Assembly (NCBI GenBank): GCA_024760545.1
Contig: CP060501.1
Coordinates: forward strand, 3,426,036-3,490,035
Origin: Nitrospira sp.
GTDB taxonomy: Bacteria; Nitrospirota; Nitrospiria; Nitrospirales; Nitrospiraceae
Direction: 5' to 3'
Length of the DNA: 64,000 bases
The position numbers were made by a program, and so were the translations under genes. The notes under the pieces were generated by a model, which saw nothing but the letters and a program-made list of their open reading frames with translations, ran no database searches and had not been told where the DNA came from. This document shows, in pieces, positions 39,426-48,429 of this stretch. The first letter of the stretch is position 1. Every line of letters starts with the position of its first letter.

Positions 39426-39806
39426 ATGGCCACTCCGGACCCGCGGCATCAGTTCGGCCAAGCCAGCGAAACGCGGGCCGAACAGTTCTTGCTTGCCAAA
39501 GGCTATCGCATTCTCGATCGCAACGTGCGGACGCCGATCGGAGAATTGGATCTCGTGGCGGAAGACCATGGTGTCGTGGTATTCGTTGAAGTCAAGGCCA
39601 GGACTACCCTGGCCTTCGGCGGCGCACTGCTGGCAGTGGATCATCGTAAACGGGCGAAGCTGGCGAAACTGGCAGCACAGTATTTGGCGCAACGGCATTG
39701 GTCCGAGAGGGCCTGCCGATTTGATGTCGTGTTGGTCCAGGGTCAACCTTCGACCCATGGCCAAATCGAACATCTTCAGAACGCGTTTGACGTCGCCGAA
39801 CACTGA
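39426..39806 (+). CDS. UPF0102/YraN family nuclease-fold protein
   Basis: A 126-residue YraN-type protein. It has an endonuclease-like fold with GELDLVAEDHGVVVFVEVKAR, which contains the Asp and E-x-K of a PD-(D/E)XK site. Family function is unproven, but its constant place after rnhB in many genomes suggests DNA or RNA metabolism. ATG at 39426 lies 7 bases after the rnhB stop. Confidence 0.92.
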   Translation: MATPDPRHQFGQASETRAEQFLLAKGYRILDRNVRTPIGELDLVAEDHGVVVFVEVKARTTLAFGGALLAVDHRKRAKLAKLAAQYLAQRHWSERACRFDVVLVQGQPSTHGQIEHLQNAFDVAEH

Positions 39807-39835
39807 CGGTTCCAGCCCTGCTCAAAGGGGTCTTC

Positions 39836-40525
39836 GTGGACGCGATCATTCAGCTGATCCATGTGTCGAAATGGTATGACCGGAGAGCCGCGCTGTCCGA
39901 TGTCACGCTCGAGGTCGAGAAAGGGGAGTTCGTTCTTCTTATGGGGCCGAGCGGAGCCGGTAAGTCCACCTTACTGCGGATGCTGATCGGCGAGGAACAG
40001 CCTGATGAAGGGCAGATTTTCGTTCAAGGCAGAAATGTCACCAAGCTCAAACAGTCGGAGATCCCGTATCTCCGGCGGAAGGTCGGATCAGTTTTCCAAG
40101 ACTTCCGTCTGCTGCCCAAAAAATCCGTGTTCGACAATGTCGCGCTTCCGTTGGTCGTTCAAGGCGCGTCCGAGAAAGATATTCGTCGTAAAGTCACGGA
40201 GGCGTTGCGTGCCGTGGGTGTCGAGCACAAGAAAGATCAGCCGCCGAACAGTCTCTCGGCAGGAGAGCGACAGAGGGCATGTATCGCCAGAGCGATCGTC
40301 AATGGTCCGGTGGTGCTTCTCGCCGATGAACCGACAGGCAGCCTCGACCCGGAGCGCACGGGGGAAATCATAGAATTGTTCAAATTGATCAGTGCCCGCG
40401 GCACCACCGTAATCGTGGCCACCCACGACCCTCAGGTCATGCGCCAGATCAACGGCCGGGTGATCACCCTGGCGCAAGGAGCGGTGGTACCGGAACGCCG
40501 GGCGACAGTAGGGGTTGGAGTATGA
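39836..40525 (+). CDS. ftsE: cell-division ATP-binding protein FtsE
   Basis: A 229-residue ABC ATPase that partners FtsX to activate septal peptidoglycan hydrolysis. Walker A GPSGAGKST, signature LSAGERQRACIA (A replaces the usual first G), Walker B VLLADEPTGSLD and the His switch ATHD are intact. GTG start at 39836. It ends with an ATGA overlap with ftsX. Confidence 0.94.
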   Translation: MDAIIQLIHVSKWYDRRAALSDVTLEVEKGEFVLLMGPSGAGKSTLLRMLIGEEQPDEGQIFVQGRNVTKLKQSEIPYLRRKVGSVFQDFRLLPKKSVFDNVALPLVVQGASEKDIRRKVTEALRAVGVEHKKDQPPNSLSAGERQRACIARAIVNGPVVLLADEPTGSLDPERTGEIIELFKLISARGTTVIVATHDPQVMRQINGRVITLAQGAVVPERRATVGVGV

Positions 40526-41421
40526 GACGACTATTTTACCTCGTCCGCGAAGCGTGGGCCAACATGCGGACCAACCGCACCACCACGATCGTCGCCATCT
40601 TAACCACGGCCTTCACATTAGCCTGTGTCGGCATTTTTCTGTTGCTCTACGTGAATCTGAGGAGTGCAGCCGGATGGCTACAGGAAGATGTCAAGATCAT
40701 GGTCTATGTGGAGGAACGGCTGTCCCGCGAGGGGATGCAGGAATTGGAGCGAACACTCAAATCCGATCGTATGGTGGCGGGGGTGCTCTTTGTATCGAAG
40801 GAACAGGCGCTGGGAGAATTTCGCGCACAATTCCCCGCGGATTCTCATTTACTCGAGGGGCTCGGCGAGAATCCTCTCCCGGCTTCGTTCGTGGTGACGC
40901 TGGCGCCGAATTTTCGCTCTCCCGATGCGATGAAAGGCTGGGTCGAACGAGTTCAAACGATGGAAGGGGTCGCCAAGGTCGACTATAATCAAGAATGGAT
41001 CAATGTGTTGGCCGAACTCATCGGCTACATCGAACTGGTGGCGATCGGTGTGGGGGTCCTGCTCTCCGCAGCGGCCGTGACGATCATCGGGAACACCATC
41101 AGGCTTGCACTGTTTGCCAGACGAGAGGAGATTGAGATCCTCCGCTCCATCGGGGCGACACGCACATTCATCCGCATTCCGTATTTCCTCGAGGGCGCCG
41201 TGCTCGGCGCCTGCGGCAGCGCGCTCTCGCTCGGAATTCTCAAGCTTGGGTTCGAACTGTTTCTGCAGCAGATTCAATCGGCTGGCCGTTTCAGCGGGAT
41301 GGAAAGTCTGGTCTCCTTCTTCCCGCTCTCCATCTGTATGGCGCTTGTTGTGGCCGGGATGGGGCTGGGCTTTGCGGGAAGCGTGGTGTCTCTCTTGCGC
41401 GTTGGGGAGGGGCGCGCATGA
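40522..41421 (+). CDS. ftsX: cell-division protein FtsX
   Basis: A 299-residue membrane protein with four transmembrane segments: one near the N-terminus (TTIVAILTTAFTLACVGIFL), a periplasmic loop, then three in the C-terminal half (ELVAIGVGVLLSAAAVTIIG and following). With FtsE it transmits ATP hydrolysis to periplasmic EnvC-like activators. ATG overlaps the ftsE stop; its own stop overlaps the next gene, both as ATGA. Confidence 0.94.
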   Translation: MRRLFYLVREAWANMRTNRTTTIVAILTTAFTLACVGIFLLLYVNLRSAAGWLQEDVKIMVYVEERLSREGMQELERTLKSDRMVAGVLFVSKEQALGEFRAQFPADSHLLEGLGENPLPASFVVTLAPNFRSPDAMKGWVERVQTMEGVAKVDYNQEWINVLAELIGYIELVAIGVGVLLSAAAVTIIGNTIRLALFARREEIEILRSIGATRTFIRIPYFLEGAVLGACGSALSLGILKLGFELFLQQIQSAGRFSGMESLVSFFPLSICMALVVAGMGLGFAGSVVSLLRVGEGRA

Positions 41422-42602
41422 AAATTCTCCTCTCCGGTCTGGTGTGTTGCGTCGCGCTAGGCGGAGGGTGGGCAGCTGTTGTCGATGCGGCCGGTGATCC
41501 GATCGCCGAAAAAATCGAGCGAGAGCGAAAGACCCTTGAAGCGCTGAAGGACAAGATCGAAGAGAAACGGAAACGGGCCGAGGAGGTGGGGAAAAAACGG
41601 GAATCGGTCCTTCAAGGTATCCAATCCCTGGATGAACGCCTGGTCCATCATCGACAAGATCACCATGACATTAAAAAGAAACTTCGGCAGAAGGATCGGG
41701 AAATCGAGGAGATTACAGAGCAGCTGGCGGTGATGCGGACCGGCATCCAATCGCGGCGTGAAGCCATCCTCGCACGGCTCCGTGTGCAGTATATGGAAGG
41801 GCGGTTCGGCTATATCAAGGCGCTCCTGACGGCGGATACATACGGCGACCTTCAGCGCCGGGGGCAATATCTCTCCACCGTTTCACAAAAGGACTACGAA
41901 TTACTCGAGACGTTCCGAACCGATATGGCGCGGATGGAGCAAGCCGAACATCAGCGTGCCGAGGCCAGAGCCGGAATGGTGGCCTTCAAACAAAACGTCG
42001 AAAAGAAGCTTGCCGATATTCGCGTCACTCAGAGAGAGAAAAAAGTGTATCTCGCGAAGATCACACACGAAAAGGATTCTTACGATCGTGCCGTCGAAGA
42101 ACTGGAGCGGTCCGCCTCACGCGTCGACAGCCTGCTGCATGAATTGGAAGCGCGCCGACGTGCCCTGGCCATGCGCCCTCCGACGGCGTCACCACTGCCG
42201 CGTGGAACCAGAGGCGCGCTGCCTTGGCCGGCCGAGGGGAAAGTCGTGTCATACTTCGGACGCCAGAAGCACCCGACGTTCAACACGTATGTTCAGCGTA
42301 AAGGCATTGAAATTCGAACCACGGAGGGAAGCTCGATTCATGCCGTCATGCCCGGGAGCGTCGTCTATGCGGACTGGTTGAAAGGCTATGGACTCGTTAT
42401 AATCTTGGATCATGCCAACGGATTTTTCTCCCTGTATGCGCATGCCTCCAAGATTCTGGCCAGAGTCGGCGAACAAGTTGCCGAAGGCCAGTCTATCGGA
42501 GAGACGGGAGATACGGGCATGATCGGAGAAAATACATTATACTTTGAGTTGCGTGAAGGGGCTGAACCGGTCGACCCGCTCCACTGGTTGGTGAAGCGAT
42601 AA
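41418..42602 (+). CDS. EnvC-like murein hydrolase activator with degenerate LytM domain
   Basis: A 394-residue exported protein. A signal peptide (ending near VDAAG) leads to a long coiled coil (about residues 30-240, rich in Glu, Lys and Arg), then a C-terminal M23/LytM domain. The zinc residues are lost: the usual H-x-G-x-D is RKGIEI and the HxH segment is TLYFEL. This is the pattern of EnvC and NlpD, which do not cut peptidoglycan but activate amidases. Immediate coupling to ftsEX (ATGA overlap) supports this role at the division septum. Confidence 0.9.
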   Translation: MKILLSGLVCCVALGGGWAAVVDAAGDPIAEKIERERKTLEALKDKIEEKRKRAEEVGKKRESVLQGIQSLDERLVHHRQDHHDIKKKLRQKDREIEEITEQLAVMRTGIQSRREAILARLRVQYMEGRFGYIKALLTADTYGDLQRRGQYLSTVSQKDYELLETFRTDMARMEQAEHQRAEARAGMVAFKQNVEKKLADIRVTQREKKVYLAKITHEKDSYDRAVEELERSASRVDSLLHELEARRRALAMRPPTASPLPRGTRGALPWPAEGKVVSYFGRQKHPTFNTYVQRKGIEIRTTEGSSIHAVMPGSVVYADWLKGYGLVIILDHANGFFSLYAHASKILARVGEQVAEGQSIGETGDTGMIGENTLYFELREGAEPVDPLHWLVKR

Positions 42603-42665
42603 GGCAGGTCTCGACAGCGTCTTCGAATTGGTGATCTGACAACGCAGGAAAGAAGGGATGTGAAG

Positions 42666-44027
42666 ATGATGGAACAGCAGCCACGGCGGAAGTCTTGGGT
42701 GGTCGGACCGATGATTGCACTGGCTCTGCTCTGTGGAGTCGTCATCGGGAAAGGATGGGAGCGGACCGGCCACGCCAGCGAAACGTATGAAGAGCTCAAG
42801 ACGTTCTCCGAGGTTTTGAACCAAGTTCAGAAACATTATGTCGATGAGACGAAGCCGAAAGATCTCATTCAAGGGGCTATCCGCGGCATGCTGTCGACGC
42901 TCGATCCGCACTCAGCCTACATGACTCCGGAGATGTACAAGGAAATGCAGGTAGAAACCAGGGGGGAATTCGGGGGAGTCGGCATTCAGATCGGCGTGAA
43001 GGATAACCGTCTGGCCGTGATTGCGCCGATAGAAGGCACGCCCGCTCATCGCGCGGGTATTAAGGCCGGCGATTTCATCATCAAGGTCAATGATGACCCG
43101 ACGAAAGATCTGACCCTAATGGATGCGGTCCAGAAGATGCGGGGGCCGAAAGGCAGCAAGGTCAACTTAACCATACAACGGGACGGTACGCCTGATCCAA
43201 TGGTGTTCACCCTCGTCCGGGACACGATAAAAATTGAAAGCGTGAAGTCGAAGGTGATCGACAATCTTGGATATGTCCGGCTCACTCAATTTCAAGAAGC
43301 GACCGGAAGGGATCTCTCCAAAGCGATCAAACAGTTCCGAGAACAGAAAGTGCAGGGGACCATTCTCGACCTACGAAACAACCCGGGTGGATTGCTGACT
43401 GCCGCGGTCGATGTGTCCGAGCAGTTTCTTCCCAGCGGAAAGCTGGTTGTGTATACCAAGAGTCGCGAGGGGAAAAAGGATGAGTGGTTCGCAAAGGCCA
43501 AAGATCAGATGGAAGACCTTCCCGTGATTGTCCTCGTCAACGAAGGATCGGCGAGCGCGTCGGAAATTGTCGCCGGAGCACTGCAAGATTGGGGACGAGC
43601 CGTCGTGGTCGGGACCACATCATTTGGAAAGGGATCAGTGCAGACGATTCTGGCCCTAGGGGATGGTTCCGGACTTCGCCTCACAACTGCCAAGTACTAT
43701 ACCCCGAAGGGTCGGTCGATCCAGTCGACCGGTATCACTCCCGATATTGTGGTGAAGCTGCCGGCTCCATCGGTCGCCAAAGCGCCTGACGGGAAGTCTG
43801 CCGACAAAGAGTCTGAGGTGAAGGCGGTTAAGCCTCCTGCTGGCAAGGATGCTGTGCCACCGAATGGAAAGTCCCCGGATGAGGCCGGTTCCAAGAATGG
43901 GACCGTTCCGCAGCCGTCCCCGGCTGAGGCGGGAGGAGAACTTTCGCTTGAACAGGATGCTCAGCTCCAGAAAGCTGTGGAACTGCTCAAGAGCTGGAAG
44001 ATCTTCAAGGAACTCAAGACATCCTGA
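42666..44027 (+). CDS. ctpA: C-terminal processing protease (S41, CtpA-like)
   Basis: A 453-residue exported serine protease of the CtpA/Prc family. A single N-terminal membrane segment (MIALALLCGVVIGKG) is followed by a PDZ domain (GIQIGVKDNRLAVIAPIEGTP, split here; IKAGDFIIKVND) and the catalytic domain with the Ser in EGSASASEIVAGAL and the Lys in FGKGSVQTI. The C-terminus is a Lys/Pro-rich linker plus a helix. ATG at 42666 is 8 bases after AGAAGGGA; GTG at 42660 is an alternative. It follows the FtsEX cluster. Confidence 0.94.
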   Translation: MMEQQPRRKSWVVGPMIALALLCGVVIGKGWERTGHASETYEELKTFSEVLNQVQKHYVDETKPKDLIQGAIRGMLSTLDPHSAYMTPEMYKEMQVETRGEFGGVGIQIGVKDNRLAVIAPIEGTPAHRAGIKAGDFIIKVNDDPTKDLTLMDAVQKMRGPKGSKVNLTIQRDGTPDPMVFTLVRDTIKIESVKSKVIDNLGYVRLTQFQEATGRDLSKAIKQFREQKVQGTILDLRNNPGGLLTAAVDVSEQFLPSGKLVVYTKSREGKKDEWFAKAKDQMEDLPVIVLVNEGSASASEIVAGALQDWGRAVVVGTTSFGKGSVQTILALGDGSGLRLTTAKYYTPKGRSIQSTGITPDIVVKLPAPSVAKAPDGKSADKESEVKAVKPPAGKDAVPPNGKSPDEAGSKNGTVPQPSPAEAGGELSLEQDAQLQKAVELLKSWKIFKELKTS

Positions 44028-44029
44028 AG

Positions 44030-44518
44030 TTATCCCGGCGGGAGCCTGCTAAGCTCGTGATCTTGGACGCGTTGTCGGACGGCCTGCAGCAATTGCTCCT
44101 CCGATCCTGAAAAGCTCGGCAGAGTTCGAAGCAGGTGGGATCGGATGAGCTGGTCGAGATCCGGGAGCGTCCGTATACCGAGGCGGAAGTACAAATAGGC
44201 GACGAGTGGTTCAGAGAGCCCCGGAAGGGTCGCCCAGCTCTTGACCTCTATTGGAAGAGGTGTCTTAAGCTCTTCATACGCCCGGATGGTCCCCGTCTCA
44301 AGAAACTCGTCGATTTTTTTAGCCAGATCCGCTCCGATTCCGTCAATCTCCTCAAGCCCCTGGCGGGCAGCCACAGTTGCCACATCTTCCTCTATGGCAA
44401 GTAGCGCATCCGCCGCGTGTCGATAGGCCCGCACGCGAAACGGATTGGCCCGTTGAGAGGAAAGCAGGTCGGCCATTGACCGGAAGAGGGAGGCCAGTTG
44501 CTGATTCTTCTCCTTCAT
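44030..44518 (-). CDS. standalone helix-hairpin-helix protein like the DNA polymerase X N-terminus
   Basis: A 162-residue protein whose first 80 residues match the 8-kDa/HhH domain of DNA polymerase beta and PolX (ANPFRVRAYRHAADAL, then LEEIDGIGADLAKKIDEFLETG). A second HhH-like unit is in WATLPGLSEPLVAYLYFRLGIRT. The nucleotidyltransferase palm and PHP domains of PolX are absent, so it can bind DNA but not polymerise. It ends 2 bases from the convergent ctpA stop. A role as a repair or DNA-binding accessory is inferred. Confidence 0.75.
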   Translation of the reverse strand: MKEKNQQLASLFRSMADLLSSQRANPFRVRAYRHAADALLAIEEDVATVAARQGLEEIDGIGADLAKKIDEFLETGTIRAYEELKTPLPIEVKSWATLPGLSEPLVAYLYFRLGIRTLPDLDQLIRSHLLRTLPSFSGSEEQLLQAVRQRVQDHELSRLPPG

Positions 44519-44606
44519 GGGTAGAACCTTGGTCGTCTATTGTGCGGGTTGCTTGCCCTTTCAGGCAAGAGCACTTTGTTGACAAGGCGAATTCCGGTCC
44601 CATAGG

Positions 44607-44882
44607 ATGACTGCCGTGCAGGATACGATCCAAATCCATGTGAACGGCGAAGCAAGGACCTGGCGGAGCGGCGCATCGGTCGCTGATCTGTTGCAAGATC
44701 TCGAGATCAGGACGGAACGGGTGGCAGTCGAACTGAATCTCGAAATTCTTGATCGAACGGCATTTGGCCAGCGCCTGCTCAAAGAGGGGGATCGGGTCGA
44801 AATTCTCAGTTTTATCGGCGGTGGGACCGTTGGAAGCGATGGTGAGATAGTTCATGTGTCTATCCGAGAGAGGGTAAGATGA
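44607..44882 (+). CDS. thiS: sulfur carrier protein ThiS with C-terminal extension
   Basis: A 91-residue ubiquitin-fold carrier for thiazole synthesis. The ThiS fold is clear ([47 protein letters not shown]). Normal ThiS ends at the di-glycine that is thiocarboxylated; here GGG at residues 71-73 is followed by 18 more residues ([18 protein letters not shown]). The stop overlaps the thiG ATG as ATGA, so the extension is in frame and translated. It must be cleaved, or this gene is unusual. No JAMM or other processing protease is next to it. The start is the only ATG in range. Confidence 0.88.
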   Translation: MTAVQDTIQIHVNGEARTWRSGASVADLLQDLEIRTERVAVELNLEILDRTAFGQRLLKEGDRVEILSFIGGGTVGSDGEIVHVSIRERVR

Positions 44883-45652
44883 CGAATGATCGACTGATCA
44901 TTGCAGGGCGTGAGTTCAAGTCCCGGTTATGGGTCGGAACGGGAAAATACAAAGACTTTCTCGAAACGCAAAAGGCCATCGAAGTGTCCGGCGCTGATGT
45001 TGTGACAGTCGCGGTTCGTCGGGTGAACATCACCGATCGATCGAAAGAGAATCTCCTCGATTACATCGATCCAAAGAAGTATACAATTCTGCCCAATACA
45101 GCCGGATGCTACACCGTGGAGGATGCCGTTCGATATTCTCGATTGGCTCGTGCGGCCGGCGTCTCCGATTTGGTGAAGCTGGAGGTGCTCGGCGACGAAA
45201 GGACCTTGTTCCCCGACACGGCAGGGTTGATCGAGGCGGCCAAGATCCTTATCAAAGAAGGATTCATTGTCCTACCGTACACGAACGATGATCCGATTGT
45301 TGCAAAGAAACTCGTGGATATCGGATGCCCCGCGGTCATGCCCTTGGCTGCGCCCATTGGATCAGGGCTCGGCATCCGGAACCCATACAACCTGAAAATC
45401 ATCATGGAAACCGTCAAGGTGCCGATCATCGTCGATGCCGGGGTTGGAACCGCATCGGACGCAGCTTTGGCGATGGAGTATGGCGCCGATGCGGTGCTGA
45501 TGAACACAGCGATCGCCGGCGCCAAGGATCCCATCGCCATGGCGGAAGCGATGAAGTATGCCGTGCATGCCGGTCGTCTGGCCTACAAGGCCGGCCGCAT
45601 TCCCAGGAAACTCTATGCCACGGCTAGTAGCCCGATCGAAGGGATGCTCTAA
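44879..45652 (+). CDS. thiG: thiazole synthase ThiG
   Basis: A 257-residue TIM-barrel enzyme that makes the thiazole phosphate of thiamine from deoxyxylulose 5-phosphate, ThiS thiocarboxylate and dehydroglycine. Hallmarks are [65 protein letters not shown] (with the Schiff-base Lys), [12 protein letters not shown] and [23 protein letters not shown]. It is coupled to thiS. The second family 1 repeat begins directly after its stop. Confidence 0.96.
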   Translation: MTNDRLIIAGREFKSRLWVGTGKYKDFLETQKAIEVSGADVVTVAVRRVNITDRSKENLLDYIDPKKYTILPNTAGCYTVEDAVRYSRLARAAGVSDLVKLEVLGDERTLFPDTAGLIEAAKILIKEGFIVLPYTNDDPIVAKKLVDIGCPAVMPLAAPIGSGLGIRNPYNLKIIMETVKVPIIVDAGVGTASDAALAMEYGADAVLMNTAIAGAKDPIAMAEAMKYAVHAGRLAYKAGRIPRKLYATASSPIEGML

Positions 45653-45818
45653 CAGGATGCTGAAAAAGTCTGCCAGCAGCGTTCTCGCATCGCTCAGAGG
45701 CTCAACGTACCATCGGGTTAGAGCTGCAAAGTGCAGCTTGGGGCGGGTGGGTGAAAAAAGAATACGCCTCGCCTCTTCGCTCGCTGCGGCCTTGCCGACA
45801 GCCTTTTTGAGCATCCTG
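45653..45818. repeat. palindromic dispersed repeat, family 1, copy 2
   Basis: A 166-base element bounded by perfect inverted CAGGATGC and GCATCCTG, starting directly after the thiG stop. Outer and inner blocks match copy 1 (24239). Its centre holds an extra segment of about 40 bases that includes the hairpin AGCTGCA-AAG-TGCAGCT (45722-45738). It separates thiG from thiE and may act as a partial terminator or mRNA-stability structure. Confidence 0.72.
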
Positions 45819-45884
45819 AAGGCATTCTGGCGTTGGCAGTGAGTGTTCAAATTCGACATCGATCGGAACGTGCCTCCTTGGGAC

Positions 45885-46511
45885 ATGCCGTCCGTTAATT
45901 TCCGCCTCCTGCTTGTGACCGACAGGACTCAAGCAGGCGGTCGATCCCTTCCCTCTCTTATCCGACAGGCTATCAGTGCCGGGTTGCCCGCTATTCAGCT
46001 ACGGGAGCGCGATCTCTCGACGAATGAGCTGCTGGTATTGGCGCAAGATATTCAGGCGGTGACGAAGCCGGGCTCGGTGGCCTTGATCATTAACGATCGG
46101 GTTGATCTCCTGATGGCGTTGAATTGGGACGGCGTTCATCTTCGCGCCGACAGTTTGCCGTCAGTAGCCGTGCGTCGGGTGATCGGCCCTCGTCGATTGA
46201 TCGGGGTCTCTACCCACTCCGCCGAAGAAGTTCGATCTGCGAATCATGACGGTGCCGACTACGTGGTGTTTGGTCCGATTTTCGATACTCCATCGAAGCG
46301 TTCATTCGGGCCTCCGCTTGGACTGGATCGTCTGTCCGATGTCTGCCGCCAATCGAGAATTCCCGTCTTCGCCATCGGAGGGATGACGAGTGAACGGGTG
46401 CGCGACGTTCGTCGAGCCGGTGCGCACGGAGTCGCCGTGATCGGAGCGCTGCTGACCCGTGATGATGTCGGCGCGGCTGTGCGGGAGTTCAGAGAGGCTC
46501 TCGAGACGTGA
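45885..46511 (+). CDS. thiE: thiamine-phosphate synthase ThiE (or TenI-like)
   Basis: A 208-residue TIM-barrel protein that joins the thiazole and pyrimidine halves of thiamine. Visible motifs are LLLVTDR, AIQLRERDLS, LIINDRVDLL, GVHLRADSLP, GVSTHSAEEV, YVVFGPIFDTPSK and PVFAIGGMT. The phosphate-binding loops match ThiE, though HLRADSLP replaces the usual HLGQDDLP, so a TenI-type homologue cannot be excluded. ATG at 45885 begins the conserved part; a GTG at 45843 lies upstream. The repeat before it may uncouple it from thiSG. Confidence 0.85.
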   Translation: MPSVNFRLLLVTDRTQAGGRSLPSLIRQAISAGLPAIQLRERDLSTNELLVLAQDIQAVTKPGSVALIINDRVDLLMALNWDGVHLRADSLPSVAVRRVIGPRRLIGVSTHSAEEVRSANHDGADYVVFGPIFDTPSKRSFGPPLGLDRLSDVCRQSRIPVFAIGGMTSERVRDVRRAGAHGVAVIGALLTRDDVGAAVREFREALET

Positions 46512-46561
46512 GCCGTTGTCACGTAAGGTGGATGTCCATTGTGTGGGATCACCCGTTGGAG

Positions 46562-46590
46562 TTGACCACCCCTAGGTCGGGTGTTAGAAT
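46562..46590 (+). promoter_or_regulatory. promoter of the proteasome operon
   Basis: TTGACC (46562-46567), a 17-base spacer and TAGAAT (46585-46590). Transcription would start near 46597, so the first open codon at 46581 cannot be the mpa start. Confidence 0.68.
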
Positions 46591-46652
46591 CCGGGCACAG
46601 GCTTAAGTTTACGCGCTTATCCATCGTTACGAGCTATTCGTGTCGTCTCGAT

Positions 46653-48422
46653 ATGGCGGAAAACAAGGGTCAGCCAAATCGACTCCGGTCCCTCCGAGAT
46701 TCTGTCAAGAAGATTACGAAGCGACTGTCCGAAGGTGATGGAGACATGACTCACAAGAACGACGAACACGTTCGTGAACTCGACAAGCTTCGCGTTCAGA
46801 TTCAGTCGATGGAAGAGGAGATCCGTCGGCTCTATCAGTCACGCTATCAGCTCGAGCAGGCCAATAAACAGAACGAAAAGCTCGTCACGACGCTGCAGGA
46901 AGCGAAGGCTCAGATCGAAGCGTTGCGGACTGAAGTGGAGAAATTGACGGCACCGCCGTCGGCTTATGCGATTTTTTCCAGCATGAACACGGATGGGACA
47001 GGCAATGTGTATGTGTCGGGGCGAAAAATGAAGGTGAGCCTCCATCCTTCGATCAAGCCTACTGAATTGCGGAAGGGACGAGAAGTCGTCCTCAACGAGG
47101 CGCTCAACGTGATCGAGGTCAAGGGGTTCGACAGTCAGGGAGAAGTCGTTCGGCTGAAAGATGTGCTGGAAGGGGGACGGGCCTTGGTCACGCTCCATTT
47201 CGACGAGGAGAAAGTGGCCGAGCTCGGCGACCCGCTACTTGCCGAGCGACTGAGTGTGGGTGACCATCTCTTATATGATCCCCGTTCCGGATACGTCATC
47301 GAGAAATTGCCGAAGTCTGAGGCGGAAGAGCTTGTGTTGGAAGAAGTCCCCGATGTCGACTATGAGCACATCGGCGGCCTCCAGAAAGAGCTGGAACAGG
47401 TGCGTGATGCCGTTGAACTGCCCTTCCTGCATCCGCAGATCTTCTCGGAATACAAACTCAGTGCGCCCAAAGGCGTCCTGCTCTATGGCCCGCCCGGTTG
47501 CGGAAAGACGCTGATCGCCAAAGCGGTGGCTAACTCGATCGCCAAGAAGTTGGGCCATCGGGCCGGTAAAGAGATTCGGAGTTACTTTCTTCACGTGAAA
47601 GGCCCTGAACTGCTCAATAAGTATGTAGGGGAGTCTGAGCGTCAGGTGCGCGAAGTGTTCAAGAAAGCGAAAGAGCGGGCCGAGGACGGCCATCCGGTCA
47701 TCGTCTTTTTTGATGAGATGGATGCGCTTTTCAGGACCCGCGGTACGGGAGTGTCGTCCGACATCGAGTCGACGATCGTCCCCCAGTTTCTCTCTGAGAT
47801 CGACGGAGTGGAGCGATTGCGCAACGTTATCGTCATCGGGGCGAGCAACCGGCAGGATTTGATCGATCCCGCCGTGCTTCGTGCCGGCCGGTTGGACGTC
47901 AAAGTCAAGGTGGGACGGCCTGATGCCACGGCGGCCCGGGACATTTTCTCGAAGTACATCTCTACGGATCTTCCCTTCGCCGCGGAAGATCTGGAGCGTC
48001 ATGGAGGAGATCGACAGGCGCTGGTGGAGCGATTGACGTCGCTGACGGTCGAGACCATGTACGCCGCCAGCGAAGAAAACAAGTTCATCGAAGTGACCTA
48101 CGCGAACGGCGAAAAGGAAGTGCTGTACTTCCGGGACTTCGCCAGCGGAGCGCTGATCGAAGGGATTGTCTCGCGCGCGAAAAAGTTTGCCGTGAAGCGC
48201 GTGATCGCGCAAGAGGGCGCCGGGCTGCGCTCGGAGGACTTGGTCCGCGCCATCCGTGAAGAGTTCAAGGAGCACGAGGATCTTCCCAATACGACCAATC
48301 CGGATGATTGGGCGAAAGTCGCCGGTAAGAAGGGCGAAAAAATCATTCATATTCGGACCATCAGCGGTGGCCCGGCGGAACATCGGCAGATCGAAACCAT
48401 CAGTACCGGCCACTATCTCTAA
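46653..48422 (+). CDS. mpa: proteasome-associated AAA ATPase Mpa/ARC
   Basis: A 589-residue hexameric unfoldase that takes Pup-tagged proteins and threads them into the 20S chamber. An N-terminal coiled coil (about residues 35-100, rich in Leu, Gln and Glu) would bind Pup; the OB domains follow. The AAA module has Walker A GPPGCGKT (279-286), Walker B VFFDEMDAL (Asp354-Glu355), and the sensor and arginine-finger region ASNRQDLIDPAVLRAGRLD. The C-terminus ends STGHYL: the penultimate Tyr matches the gate-opening motif of Mpa. ATG at 46653 lies downstream of the promoter; 46746 is a weaker alternative start. dop follows 7 bases later. Confidence 0.95.
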   Translation: MAENKGQPNRLRSLRDSVKKITKRLSEGDGDMTHKNDEHVRELDKLRVQIQSMEEEIRRLYQSRYQLEQANKQNEKLVTTLQEAKAQIEALRTEVEKLTAPPSAYAIFSSMNTDGTGNVYVSGRKMKVSLHPSIKPTELRKGREVVLNEALNVIEVKGFDSQGEVVRLKDVLEGGRALVTLHFDEEKVAELGDPLLAERLSVGDHLLYDPRSGYVIEKLPKSEAEELVLEEVPDVDYEHIGGLQKELEQVRDAVELPFLHPQIFSEYKLSAPKGVLLYGPPGCGKTLIAKAVANSIAKKLGHRAGKEIRSYFLHVKGPELLNKYVGESERQVREVFKKAKERAEDGHPVIVFFDEMDALFRTRGTGVSSDIESTIVPQFLSEIDGVERLRNVIVIGASNRQDLIDPAVLRAGRLDVKVKVGRPDATAARDIFSKYISTDLPFAAEDLERHGGDRQALVERLTSLTVETMYAASEENKFIEVTYANGEKEVLYFRDFASGALIEGIVSRAKKFAVKRVIAQEGAGLRSEDLVRAIREEFKEHEDLPNTTNPDDWAKVAGKKGEKIIHIRTISGGPAEHRQIETISTGHYL

Positions 48423-48429
48423 CTAGCCT

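Noticed and set aside
44519-44606. A TPP riboswitch before thiS
   Set aside because: None of the conserved CUGAGA or ACCUGA-type elements is visible. A TTGACA at 44579 is present, but its -10 would fall at the ATG.
47271-48413. A 380-codon minus-strand frame
   Set aside because: It is the antisense of mpa; motifs in mpa account for the open frame.
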